Assembly (NCBI GenBank): GCA_002438405.1
Contig: DJOE01000004.1
Location: forward strand, 42,290 to 106,289
Length of the DNA stretch: 64,000 bases
Reading direction: 5' to 3'
Source: Cyanobacteria bacterium UBA6446
GTDB taxonomy: Bacteria; Cyanobacteriota; Vampirovibrionia; Gastranaerophilales; Gastranaerophilaceae
The notes beneath the pieces were generated by a model. It was given only the letters and a program-made list of their open reading frames with translations. It had not been told where the DNA came from and searched no databases. A program made the position numbers and the translations under genes. Below, piece after piece: positions 17,021 through 23,919 of this stretch; within the stretch, counting starts at the first letter, position 1, and each line of letters opens with the position of its first letter.

Positions 17021-17662
17021 ATGATTAGATGGTGTTTACCAACCAATATATTTTCTAATACTTTTGCTTACAATGCACTACCAAAAGTTAGCGCATCTAA
17101 TCCATTTAGCACAAGTATTTTTAACTCTTTTGTTCCTACAAACTTTGCATCAATGTCTTTGATGAGTTTTCCAGTATTTCCAAGTTTCAACTTTGGGAAG
17201 TTACTACTAAGCACTCCGTCTTATTTGTCAAAAGGAACTTCAATCTTAGGTCGAAACCAAAACGCATCATTATGGAAAAGACTAGGATATTCAGCCCAAA
17301 AAGGCTGGGAACTAGCAAAAAAAGCAGTATCCAGTGTTGTTGGATTTACAGGCAAATGCGCAAGATATGTAAAAAATGCAATCGCAAAAACAGGTTTAGG
17401 CAAATACGAATATGGAAACGCTTGCGATATGGTTTCAATAATGAGAAGAAATAAAAACTTCAAAGAAATCAATCCAAATGGGGTAGATTTGAAAAAACTT
17501 CCTGCAGGTTGTGTTCTAGTTTATGGAAAAGGTGTTGCAGGATATAGCAAAAAATACGGTCACACTGAAATTACAACAGGAAGCGGTAAAGCAGTATCTG
17601 ATGGTGTAACTCAAAACTTACACAGAAGACCAACAGCAATATTTATGCCGGTTGCCGCATAA
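17021..17662 (+). CDS. CHAP-like cysteine hydrolase without classical signal peptide
   Basis: A 213-aa protein. Residues 1-80 are low-complexity, rich in Asn, Ser, Phe and Pro, with no Sec signal. Residues about 105-210 look like a CHAP-type (NlpC/P60 superfamily) domain. 'GKCARYVKNAIAKTGLG' would carry the nucleophile Cys113, 'LPAGCVLVYGK' is the next strand, and 'KKYGHTEITTGSGKAVSDG' carries His181. Such enzymes cut peptidoglycan amide or peptide bonds. The assignment rests on motif order and spacing, so it is likely rather than certain. It lies between two tRNA-Arg genes and under the GCAAT-type promoter shared with the second CHAP protein at 54.5-55.5 kb. How it would be exported is unknown. 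Confidence 0.7.
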   Translation: MIRWCLPTNIFSNTFAYNALPKVSASNPFSTSIFNSFVPTNFASMSLMSFPVFPSFNFGKLLLSTPSYLSKGTSILGRNQNASLWKRLGYSAQKGWELAKKAVSSVVGFTGKCARYVKNAIAKTGLGKYEYGNACDMVSIMRRNKNFKEINPNGVDLKKLPAGCVLVYGKGVAGYSKKYGHTEITTGSGKAVSDGVTQNLHRRPTAIFMPVAA

Positions 17663-17664
17663 TT

Positions 17665-17738
17665 CGTGCCTGGGGGGAATCAAACCCCCGACCTTGAGCT
17701 TCGGAAACTCACGCTCTATTCTCCTGAGCTACAGACAC
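17665..17738 (-). tRNA. tRNA-Arg (anticodon CCG)
   Basis: A 74-base cloverleaf on the minus strand. The acceptor GTGTCTG pairs with CAGGCAC, the anticodon arm TGAGT-TTCCGAA-GCTCA carries CCG, and the T loop is TTTGATT on a GC-rich stem. The discriminator is G and CCA is not encoded. It reads CGG and begins only three bases beyond the stop codon of the converging CHAP-like gene. Confidence 0.9.
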
Positions 17739-17760
17739 GTAGTATTCTTATCTATAATAT

Positions 17761-17795
17761 TAACAATAAAAAAGGACAGATATAAATCTGTCCTT
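17761..17795 (-). terminator. Terminator of the lemA unit
   Basis: AAAGGACAGA pairs with TCTGTCCTTT (17771-17795), with a modest T-rich tail on the minus strand. It lies 23 bases after the lemA stop codon. Confidence 0.65.
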
Positions 17796-17817
17796 TCATT
17801 ATAGCATAAAAATTTAA

Positions 17818-18411
17818 CTATTTTTTATAGAAGTAATCACTTGCATTAACGGAATTTCTAGCAGCTTCTTCTGCTTCAAAGAATGGATAAGCAGTAATTC
17901 CAAGCATTCCAGCAAACATTGAACTTGGGAAGATTTCAACTGCGTTATTTAAATCATTAACAGCACTGTTGTAAAATCTTCTGGCAGCAGCAATATGTTC
18001 CTCTACTTCAGAGTATGTTTGCATAGCTTGAACCATTGTTTGATCAGATTTCAATTGTGGGTAATTTTCAACATTAACCATCAATTGACCCATTTTATTT
18101 GCAATTTGATTATCTAAATTCATCTTTTCAGAAATAGTATTAGCATCAAATCTGATAGATGCAGCTTGCGTACGAAGTTTTGTAATATCTTCAATCAAGC
18201 CTCTTTCATGTTCCATAAATTTATTTGCAATAGTCAAAATATTCGGAATTAAGTCATAACGTTTTTTCAACTGAACATCAACTCCGCCCATTGCTTCTTT
18301 AACTTTGTTTTTCTTTTGTATAACTTTAACGTAAATATTATACAAAACCCCAATAACAATAATTGCAACAACTAAAACAATAATTGTACCTAAAGATAAC
18401 ATCTCAAACAT
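17818..18411 (-). CDS. lemA: LemA family protein
   Basis: A 197-aa inner-membrane protein. It has one N-terminal membrane segment (about residues 7-26) and a helical domain starting 'VKEAMGGVDVQLKKRYDLIPNIL' across about 37-59, the family signature. Length and layout are those of LemA. The molecular function is not established; in many bacteria LemA genes sit beside DUF3137 or TPM-domain genes. Here a DUF3137 gene is 88 bases upstream in the same direction, which fits that known pairing. Confidence 0.92.
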   Translation of the reverse strand: MFEMLSLGTIIVLVVAIIVIGVLYNIYVKVIQKKNKVKEAMGGVDVQLKKRYDLIPNILTIANKFMEHERGLIEDITKLRTQAASIRFDANTISEKMNLDNQIANKMGQLMVNVENYPQLKSDQTMVQAMQTYSEVEEHIAAARRFYNSAVNDLNNAVEIFPSSMFAGMLGITAYPFFEAEEAARNSVNASDYFYKK

Positions 18412-18499
18412 AATAATCCTTTCTTTAAACTTATGTATATAATTATAACATATTTTTTATACCATTACAAGATACTAGCCACAAAGGCAACAAATCAGA

Positions 18500-19417
18500 T
18501 TATGACGGAGTATTAGACTCATCTTCAACTACATATAAGCCATTTACAACATCAATCAAAGCTGAAAAAGTATTATAAATTGTAGAAAAAGCTTGTTCAT
18601 CTTTTACGCTCTTGAAAATATTAGAGAATGAAAAACCGGCATCAACAGTTAATGCCATATACATATAATTTCCACAAAATGCACAGTATGAAATTGGGGA
18701 TTTTACCCGTTTTACAAATGAAGAAAAACATTTTATAAATTTTTTGTTAACCAATTGCTTTGCTTCCGCTTGATTGTTAGAATAAATTGCATACTGAGAG
18801 ATAAACACCATATCCGGTACGTTAACTTTTTCAAAATTATCATTAACCAAATCAGACAAGTTGAAGTATTTTGAATTTCTTGGTCTTAAAACTGTTATAC
18901 CTTGTGCAAAATCTTTCGTTCTTATTCTGATTACAATTCCGGAAAACACACAAAGTGCTGATGAACGTTGTAAATAAGAATAAACAAACTTTGAAATATC
19001 AACATTAACCCTATTTATTGCACCGGTAAACGAGTCAAAGAAATGAAAACTCAACAGACTATTTGTTGCAAGTGTTTTAGGAAATATTCTTGAATATGTC
19101 AAATCTTCCAACTTCAATACAGAAATATCAAAATATGAAAAGAATGGAACCAATTGTACAAGAACTGGAATATATTTCTTCGCTTGCATCTCATAAAAAT
19201 AAATAACACCTGTCCAGTATAGAATAATCAATATAACAGGAATAACAACTGGAATTTTTACAGCTAAAAGCAACAATACTAAGCTTAAAAATATGCCAAG
19301 GTGAATTTTCGACAATCTGGCATTATCAAATTCTTCCATTCGAGGTTGGACATCTTGGTCTAAAATTCGGCGGAAATCAGCCGAAAAATTATTCACAGTG
19401 TAGATGTTATACGCCAT
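18500..19417 (-). CDS. DUF3137 family membrane protein
   Basis: A 305-aa protein. After about 40 residues it has a hairpin of two membrane segments ('LGIFLSLVLLLLAV' and 'VVIPVILIILYWTGVIYFY', about residues 46-78). The remainder is a cytoplasmic alpha/beta domain with the family pattern 'NFEKVNVPDMVFISQYAIY' and 'AEAKQLVNKKFIKCFSSFV'. The family is usually the neighbour of LemA and has no assigned biochemical role. Two kilobases away lies a broken relative (16161-16645), so the genome once carried two copies close together. Confidence 0.82.
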   Translation of the reverse strand: MAYNIYTVNNFSADFRRILDQDVQPRMEEFDNARLSKIHLGIFLSLVLLLLAVKIPVVIPVILIILYWTGVIYFYEMQAKKYIPVLVQLVPFFSYFDISVLKLEDLTYSRIFPKTLATNSLLSFHFFDSFTGAINRVNVDISKFVYSYLQRSSALCVFSGIVIRIRTKDFAQGITVLRPRNSKYFNLSDLVNDNFEKVNVPDMVFISQYAIYSNNQAEAKQLVNKKFIKCFSSFVKRVKSPISYCAFCGNYMYMALTVDAGFSFSNIFKSVKDEQAFSTIYNTFSALIDVVNGLYVVEDESNTPS

Positions 19418-19595
19418 TCATAACCAAACTTTCCCAAAAACTAAATAATAAACTTCCCATTATTATATAATCTTCGTATTTACATTATAACATATATGAA
19501 TTAGCTTTACAATCCTAAGGTAAGTATTTTAGTGAGAAGTTAATAGTAATAGGTGAATAGCCCGTTACATTTTAATTATTTTTCCCGTAAATGTG

Positions 19596-19639
19596 CCTCC
19601 ACTTGTTGGAGGACCGAAATCTTTGATTTCGAGGAGGGG
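19596..19639. repeat. Pair of short hairpins, part of a repeat block
   Basis: CCTCCacttgtTGGAGG is followed at once by CCGAAATC-tt-GATTTCGAGG. They open the 19.6-20.06 kb repeat block and could end minus-strand transcripts or be remnants of a dispersed element. Confidence 0.5.
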
Positions 19640-19646
19640 TAAAAAA

Positions 19647-19740
19647 CCATGTCATTACGAACGGGTATAAAGTCATTTGTTGTTGATAATTAAAGATATC
19701 TGCTAGTGTCGTAATCCACAACACAGGGATAATTACAAAT
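19647..19740. repeat. 93-94 bp direct repeat, copy 1
   Basis: The unit begins CCATGTCATTACGAACGGG and ends GGATAATTACAAAT. It matches 19962-20054 at roughly nine positions in ten. Its first 13 bases (CATGTCATTACGA) are the exact inverse of TCGTAATGACATG at 19869-19881, so this copy is also one arm of a longer inverted repeat. Confidence 0.85.
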
Positions 19741-19795
19741 GTAGGGGTACACTTCAAGTAAATCCTACTTACATAACTGATACAAGTTAGGTGTT

Positions 19796-19881
19796 CAATG
19801 GTATTCCGTGTTCAAGATTACTACGTCACTCCGTATAGACTGCTCTGAGATTTGTTCAGCTTGTTTCCTCGTAATGACATG
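19796..19881. repeat. Dispersed palindromic-type repeat fragment
   Basis: Read on the minus strand this is TGTCATTACGAGGAAACAAG followed by an AATCTCAGAG box and a GGAGTGACGTAG box. This resembles the 'CGTCATTGCGAGGA...AAGCAATCTCA' type of interspersed repeat seen in several bacterial lineages. The resemblance is from memory and unverified. Confidence 0.45.
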
Positions 19882-19913
19882 CTTTTAAGAAAAAAGAAAA
19901 GCTCATTACATTT

Positions 19914-19952
19914 TCTCCCTCGCCCATTTATGGGAGAGGGTTGGGGTGAGGG
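19914..19952. repeat. REP-like GC-rich palindrome
   Basis: CCCTCgCCCAtttaTGGGaGAGGG followed by TTGGGGTGAGGG. This is much more GC-rich than the surroundings and resembles widespread REP-type elements. Confidence 0.55.
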
Positions 19953-19961
19953 TTTATTTTA

Positions 19962-20054
19962 CCATGTCATTACGAACGGGTATAAAGTCATTTGTTGTTG
20001 AAATCAAAAATATTTGCTAGTGTCGTAATCCATAACACAGGGATGATTACAAAT
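19962..20054. repeat. 93-94 bp direct repeat, copy 2
   Basis: Second copy of the unit at 19647-19740, differing mainly by small changes around 20000-20010. It stops 38 bases before the end of the prepilin-like gene. The whole gene-free stretch 19418-20092 holds nothing else I can recognise. Confidence 0.85.
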
Positions 20055-20092
20055 AGAGGTTAGCATTACTATGCGAACACGATAAATTCTAC

Positions 20093-21220
20093 TTATTTCC
20101 CAACACAAATACCATAAGTCCCACCCATTACTGTACTCTTAATATTATCCAGTTCCTCATCGTCATATACAACTTTTGCCATAAAAGGCTTAGAACCTTT
20201 TGTAGATGACCAATACATCAATTGAGGAATATCTAAATTCTCTTTTTTAGCTTTTGAGAGTATAGATTTTAAAGTCGCAGCATCTGGCATGGACATATCA
20301 AGTCCATCACAGGCTTTTTTTGCTCCAGCCCACTTATTCGGAGATCCAGTAAAAAAAGATGGCAGTGTTGACCAACCTGGATCATATTTTTCAATATCAG
20401 GGTCATCTAATGTTAGACCATCAAATGATGGTAAAACATATACACAACCAATACCAGAAACCTCAACACCTGCACAACCTTTACTGAATTTTGCTACTTT
20501 AAAACTTCTTATATCATATTGTTTACCATTACGTGCTTCGCTATTTGGACCTTTAAACCCATTCACGTCCATTACAAAGTCAATTGGCGCAGTTACACTT
20601 GTTGTGTATGCAAATTTCTTAGTTCTACCAAAACCAATTGGTAAATCTGCAAAGCTTGGGGTTACTGTATCACCATCACCTATTATTCCTGCATTTGGAT
20701 TGTAAGTCATAATTAGTGTTGCACCATCAGCTAAAATTATACCAACATTATCACTTTTGTTGTCTTTTAAATTTAGGTTCTTTCCTGTTTTTGCTTTTGA
20801 TACGTCATAGGTTTCACCATCTGTTGTGGTTACTGTTTTTGTCGGCCAACAATCTGCAATATGCGCTGCATCACATCGTGTACTTATTTTTATATATTTT
20901 GAAAATTCATCTACAAATTCATCTGTACTTGCATAAGTTCTTTCTAGTCCTCCATCTGCTCTCATTAAATCCATGGATTTTGTAATCTTTTGAGCTAAGT
21001 TTGCTTGTGCTTCTGAATTACTACGTTCTGCAATATTTTTTAGCAATGTTGGCATTGTTAGTGCTGCTACCACTCCAATTACTCCGAGGGTGATTAGAAC
21101 TTCGGCAAGGGTGAAAGCAAATTTTTTATTCGGAGTTACACCGCTGAAAACCTCTCTACAAGCGGGTTTTAGATTACCCCCCCCCCCCTTGAAAACCGTT
21201 CTATGACTGCGTTTTGACAT
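20093..21220 (-). CDS. Prepilin-like secreted protein with poly-G tract in its leader
   Basis: A 375-aa type IV pilin-like protein. A 35-residue leader ends at A35, then 'FTLAEVLITLGVIGVVAAL' forms the N-terminal methylation/membrane helix, with the conserved Glu at position 5 of the mature form (E40). Ala rather than Gly precedes the cleavage site, as in the second prepilin at 27.5 kb. The globular part (about 70-375) has several Cys and no family I can name. Residues 12-15 of the leader are Gly4, encoded inside a run of twelve G. Gaining or losing one G puts a stop codon directly after the tract, so expression could be switched. It has its own promoter and a long hairpin-containing leader, and repeats follow it. 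Confidence 0.85.
   Translation of the reverse strand: MSKRSHRTVFKGGGGNLKPACREVFSGVTPNKKFAFTLAEVLITLGVIGVVAALTMPTLLKNIAERSNSEAQANLAQKITKSMDLMRADGGLERTYASTDEFVDEFSKYIKISTRCDAAHIADCWPTKTVTTTDGETYDVSKAKTGKNLNLKDNKSDNVGIILADGATLIMTYNPNAGIIGDGDTVTPSFADLPIGFGRTKKFAYTTSVTAPIDFVMDVNGFKGPNSEARNGKQYDIRSFKVAKFSKGCAGVEVSGIGCVYVLPSFDGLTLDDPDIEKYDPGWSTLPSFFTGSPNKWAGAKKACDGLDMSMPDAATLKSILSKAKKENLDIPQLMYWSSTKGSKPFMAKVVYDDEELDNIKSTVMGGTYGICVGK
21177..21188. repeat. Homopolymer C12/G12 tract in coding sequence
   Basis: Twelve C on the plus strand (G12 in the mRNA) at codons 11-15 of the prepilin-like gene. With 12 G the frame is open. With 13 G the next codon is TAA, and with 11 G the frame reads GTA ATC TAA. 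No in-frame ATG or TTG lies between the tract and the prepilin helix, so the off states look complete. Confidence 0.8.
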
Positions 21221-21299
21221 TTTTCATGCTTCCTTTCTTTTGTTATGCTTAACACACTGACTTTTGTGTTTACTGCGCCTCGCATTAAACGTGTCTCCG

Positions 21300-21344
21300 A
21301 GCCTGCCGACTAGTCCTGCAGACAGCCTATCATTTCGGCAGGCT
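21300..21344 (-). other. GC-rich hairpin in 5' leader of prepilin-like gene
   Basis: AGCCTGCCGA and TCGGCAGGCT form a perfect 10-bp stem with a 25-base loop, inside the roughly 145-base transcribed leader. The leader is far more GC-rich than the genes around it. It may be regulatory or a repeat remnant. Confidence 0.6.
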
Positions 21345-21371
21345 GCTCCGCACTCTGCTCGGCTTGTTTTT

Positions 21372-21400
21372 ATTATACAAGATTTTTTGAACATGCGCAA
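21372..21400 (-). promoter_or_regulatory. Promoter of prepilin-like gene
   Basis: On the minus strand TTGCGC (21400-21395), a 17-base spacer and TATAAT (21377-21372). The predicted start of transcription is near 21365, giving a leader of about 145 bases. Confidence 0.65.
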
Positions 21401-21422
21401 GATGGAGGTTAAACATTAACCA

Positions 21423-22055
21423 CTAAACAAAAGATACAACTTCATCAAAAGATTTTCTTAATTTTTTAGTCACACGAGGTTTATCTTCATAACCAAGAGT
21501 CAAAATATCTATCAAAACTTGTTTATCATTTAAGTCCAAAGCTTCTTTCACTTTATGTGTCAATGCTGCATCTGTTTTTGTAACTTCATTTGCAAATGCA
21601 CCAACAACGCAAGCTCCAACACCTAATTCTTGTGCTTCTAGTGTCATATAAGACACTGCATAAGTAACACCCTCAACACTTCTCAACAAGACTTCGTACT
21701 CACCAACATTTGACGGATTCAAGACTTTAGAATCCAAATAAGCCTGCATTGAAGCTTTATCTAAGCCTTTTTCTGCCAAGATTTTACCAAATTTTGTATG
21801 CGACCAAGAATCTAAATCTGCCACAGCACAAATTAAAACTTTTGCATTCCTTACTTGAGCTTGACCACCAGATGCTTCACACAACAAGTCTTTAATTGCT
21901 TGAGTTTTTACTACAACAAATTTCCACGGCTGAACATTGCACCAAGAGGGAGCTAATCTACCAGCTTCAAGAATTTTATTCAAAACTTCATCAGTAATAG
22001 GTTTATCTGAATATTTTCTAACACTTTTTCTTGAAGTAATTGCATTCATTACCAT
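21423..22055 (-). CDS. Nitroreductase-family FMN oxidoreductase
   Basis: A 210-aa enzyme. 'AITSRKSVRKYSDKPI' at residues 5-20 is the FMN-phosphate binding start of the family, 'APSWCNVQPWKFVVVK' follows, and 'ELGVGACVVGAF' forms the later flavin contact. Such enzymes reduce nitro groups, quinones or other acceptors with NAD(P)H, and the true substrate is not predictable. Within the domain there is an extra segment (about residues 80-115) containing 'HTKFGKILAEKG'. It lies 18 bases downstream of the LCP gene in the same direction, so they may be co-transcribed. A second family member lies at 57646-58176. Confidence 0.9.
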   Translation of the reverse strand: MVMNAITSRKSVRKYSDKPITDEVLNKILEAGRLAPSWCNVQPWKFVVVKTQAIKDLLCEASGGQAQVRNAKVLICAVADLDSWSHTKFGKILAEKGLDKASMQAYLDSKVLNPSNVGEYEVLLRSVEGVTYAVSYMTLEAQELGVGACVVGAFANEVTKTDAALTHKVKEALDLNDKQVLIDILTLGYEDKPRVTKKLRKSFDEVVSFV

Positions 22056-22073
22056 AGAATAAATCTCCTTAAA

Positions 22074-23465
22074 TTATTTGTTATCACGAGCAACAACCAC
22101 AGTGAAATCTGTATTTGCACAACGGTAATTCATTGGGTCATACACGAACTGTCTTGATTTAACTTCTGGAACTTGTTTTTTCAAGTTTGCATAATAATCA
22201 ATTGTAACATATTTTGAATGTGCAATAAATTGTGAATGTGTTGAATTTGAAGTTCCTGTACACATAACATTTATACCATCAGCTTCAAGAGCTTTTTTCA
22301 ATCTTTTAGCTTCGTCAGCTTTATCAGCAGAACTCATAATACTTGCAGTATAAGTTTCTTTTACACCGTCCGGTTTTTCACGGTAAATAAGTCTATCCAC
22401 AACTTCTTGAGTTTTTTCCGGATCTAAAATCCAATAACTGATATATCCATGTTTATTTGGAGAACCTGGAAGCATTGAAATTTCAATATTATCCATATCA
22501 AAATGTTTTGCAAGAGCTGCATATTGAGTCATTTCGTAAGGTGACATATCCGTTTTCACATATTTATTTGCAACAGAAACGATTTCAGGAATTTTTACAA
22601 TTGTTTCAGGTTTTTGCAAATCTGCCAACAAACCACGTAAGAACCATTGTTGACGTTGAGTCCTACCGATATCACCCATTGCATCGTGTCTAAATCTCAA
22701 ATATTCGACAGCATCTTTATCTGTCAAATGGTGCTTACCTTTTGTGAAGTTGATGTGTAAATGTCCGGCATTATCGTTGTAGTGCATATTTTTTTCAACA
22801 TAAATATCAACACCGCCTAAAGCCTTAACAATAGCTCTAACCCCCTCATCGTGGAACATTATGTATTTATCAACATGAACACCTAGAGTATCTTCAACAG
22901 TTTTAATCGTCATACCCACACCACCGATAGCATGAGCTGCATTAATCTTTTGAATTCCCATACCTTTAGGCAAATAAACTTTACTATCTCGAGGAATAGA
23001 AATCGCATTTACCGTTTTAGTTTTTGGGTCTATATTTAATAAAATCATTGTATCAGTTCTTGTACCAACCCACAAATCAGAATCTGCACCATTTGAATCA
23101 ACACCTAAAAGCAATATATTTTGACGTTTTGGTCCAAATGGAAGATTAAATTCAGGCTTATCCTTTGAATTATTGCCAAGAGATAATTTAGCAAACAACT
23201 TAGAAATAAAGGAATTTTGACCTAATTTACTATCAATAAATGATTGATTATTTGCAAATAACAAAATTCCTGCAATTGCCATAAAGAAGACAATTGTCAT
23301 CACTGTTAATACTTTTCTAAAAGAAGTATCATTTTTAGGTGGATAACTCTCAAAAGGGTTATCAGCTGCACCATTTGAATATCTTCGAGGCTTTCTTGCT
23401 CGTCTTTGACTATTATTTGGTCTTCTACGTTCTCTATTATTATCTCTTTCTCTCATTCTATTCAT
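22074..23465 (-). CDS. LytR-CpsA-Psr (LCP) family glycopolymer transferase
   Basis: A 463-aa protein. A basic Arg/Asn-rich cytoplasmic N-terminus leads into one membrane segment (about residues 56-76). The extracytoplasmic LCP domain (about 110-310) has 'LLGVDSNGADSDLWVGTRTD' and 'TDTMILLNIDPKTKTVNAIS' with the conserved Asp and Arg residues, 'ISIPRDSKVYLP', and 'DAVEYLRFRHDAMGDIGR'. A LytR_C domain (about 370-460) follows. LCP enzymes attach glycopolymers from lipid carriers to peptidoglycan or proteins. An in-frame TTG at 23471 is an alternative start, and no clear ribosome site decides among 23471, 23465 and 23456. Confidence 0.93.
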   Translation of the reverse strand: MNRMRERDNNRERRRPNNSQRRARKPRRYSNGAADNPFESYPPKNDTSFRKVLTVMTIVFFMAIAGILLFANNQSFIDSKLGQNSFISKLFAKLSLGNNSKDKPEFNLPFGPKRQNILLLGVDSNGADSDLWVGTRTDTMILLNIDPKTKTVNAISIPRDSKVYLPKGMGIQKINAAHAIGGVGMTIKTVEDTLGVHVDKYIMFHDEGVRAIVKALGGVDIYVEKNMHYNDNAGHLHINFTKGKHHLTDKDAVEYLRFRHDAMGDIGRTQRQQWFLRGLLADLQKPETIVKIPEIVSVANKYVKTDMSPYEMTQYAALAKHFDMDNIEISMLPGSPNKHGYISYWILDPEKTQEVVDRLIYREKPDGVKETYTASIMSSADKADEAKRLKKALEADGINVMCTGTSNSTHSQFIAHSKYVTIDYYANLKKQVPEVKSRQFVYDPMNYRCANTDFTVVVARDNK

Positions 23466-23919
23466 TCTCAAATTTTCTTTTACTACTCTCTCAATACATT
23501 AATACTATAAAGGAAGTTAAAAAATATACAATAAAAAATGTATTTTATTATTTCCATTCATAATAATTTTGTCATGAAAAAAGTAAAATCTACATATTAA
23601 CTTTACGATTATGAATTAAAAATGAAGATATTTTCAAAAACTTAACAAAATTTTACAAAAATTTTTCATTAAAAAAAACAAGAATTTTGCAAATTTTTAT
23701 TCATATTTGAGTGTATTTTAGACATTTTTCTCAAAAAATTGATAAAAAGAGTTCTATTTTTATAAAATTATGCAAAAATTCATCTTTACATTAATTTTAC
23801 ATTTGAACCTATGGGGGCAATTTTTAAAATTCAGGACTTTTCATATACATGTGTCTTGGTTATAATGTAGGAACATTCGGCAGACAAATAGCAAGTGTAT
23901 TTAGTTAGAAAATATTATT
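23466..23919. other. Long AT-rich divergent intergenic region
   Basis: About 450 bases dominated by A and T runs, with no gene. The only signal I see is the promoter at 23838-23866 for the plus-strand gene. The first part presumably holds the minus-strand promoter of the LCP gene, but I cannot place it. Confidence 0.5.
23838..23866 (+). promoter_or_regulatory. Promoter of the FTG-family operon
   Basis: TATAAT at 23861-23866 with a weak TTTTCA 17 bases upstream. The leader to the start codon is about 45-50 bases, without a strong ribosome site. Confidence 0.5.

Noticed and set aside
17021..17662. 'GFTG' in the CHAP-like protein as another FTG-family member
   Set aside because: It lies at residue 108-111 next to the catalytic cysteine rather than at the end of the N-terminal tail, so it is probably coincidence.
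16787..17738. Integrated island bounded by tRNA genes
   Set aside because: No integrase, and the two tRNA genes have different anticodons and no duplicated 3' end, so there is no att-site pair.
19572..19757. 61-residue frame in the repeat block
   Set aside because: It runs through hairpins and a duplicated non-coding unit, and the second copy of the repeat does not preserve the frame.
19647..20054. Direct repeats as possible CRISPR or IS ends
   Set aside because: Only two copies with unrelated spacing, and no transposase frame lies between them.
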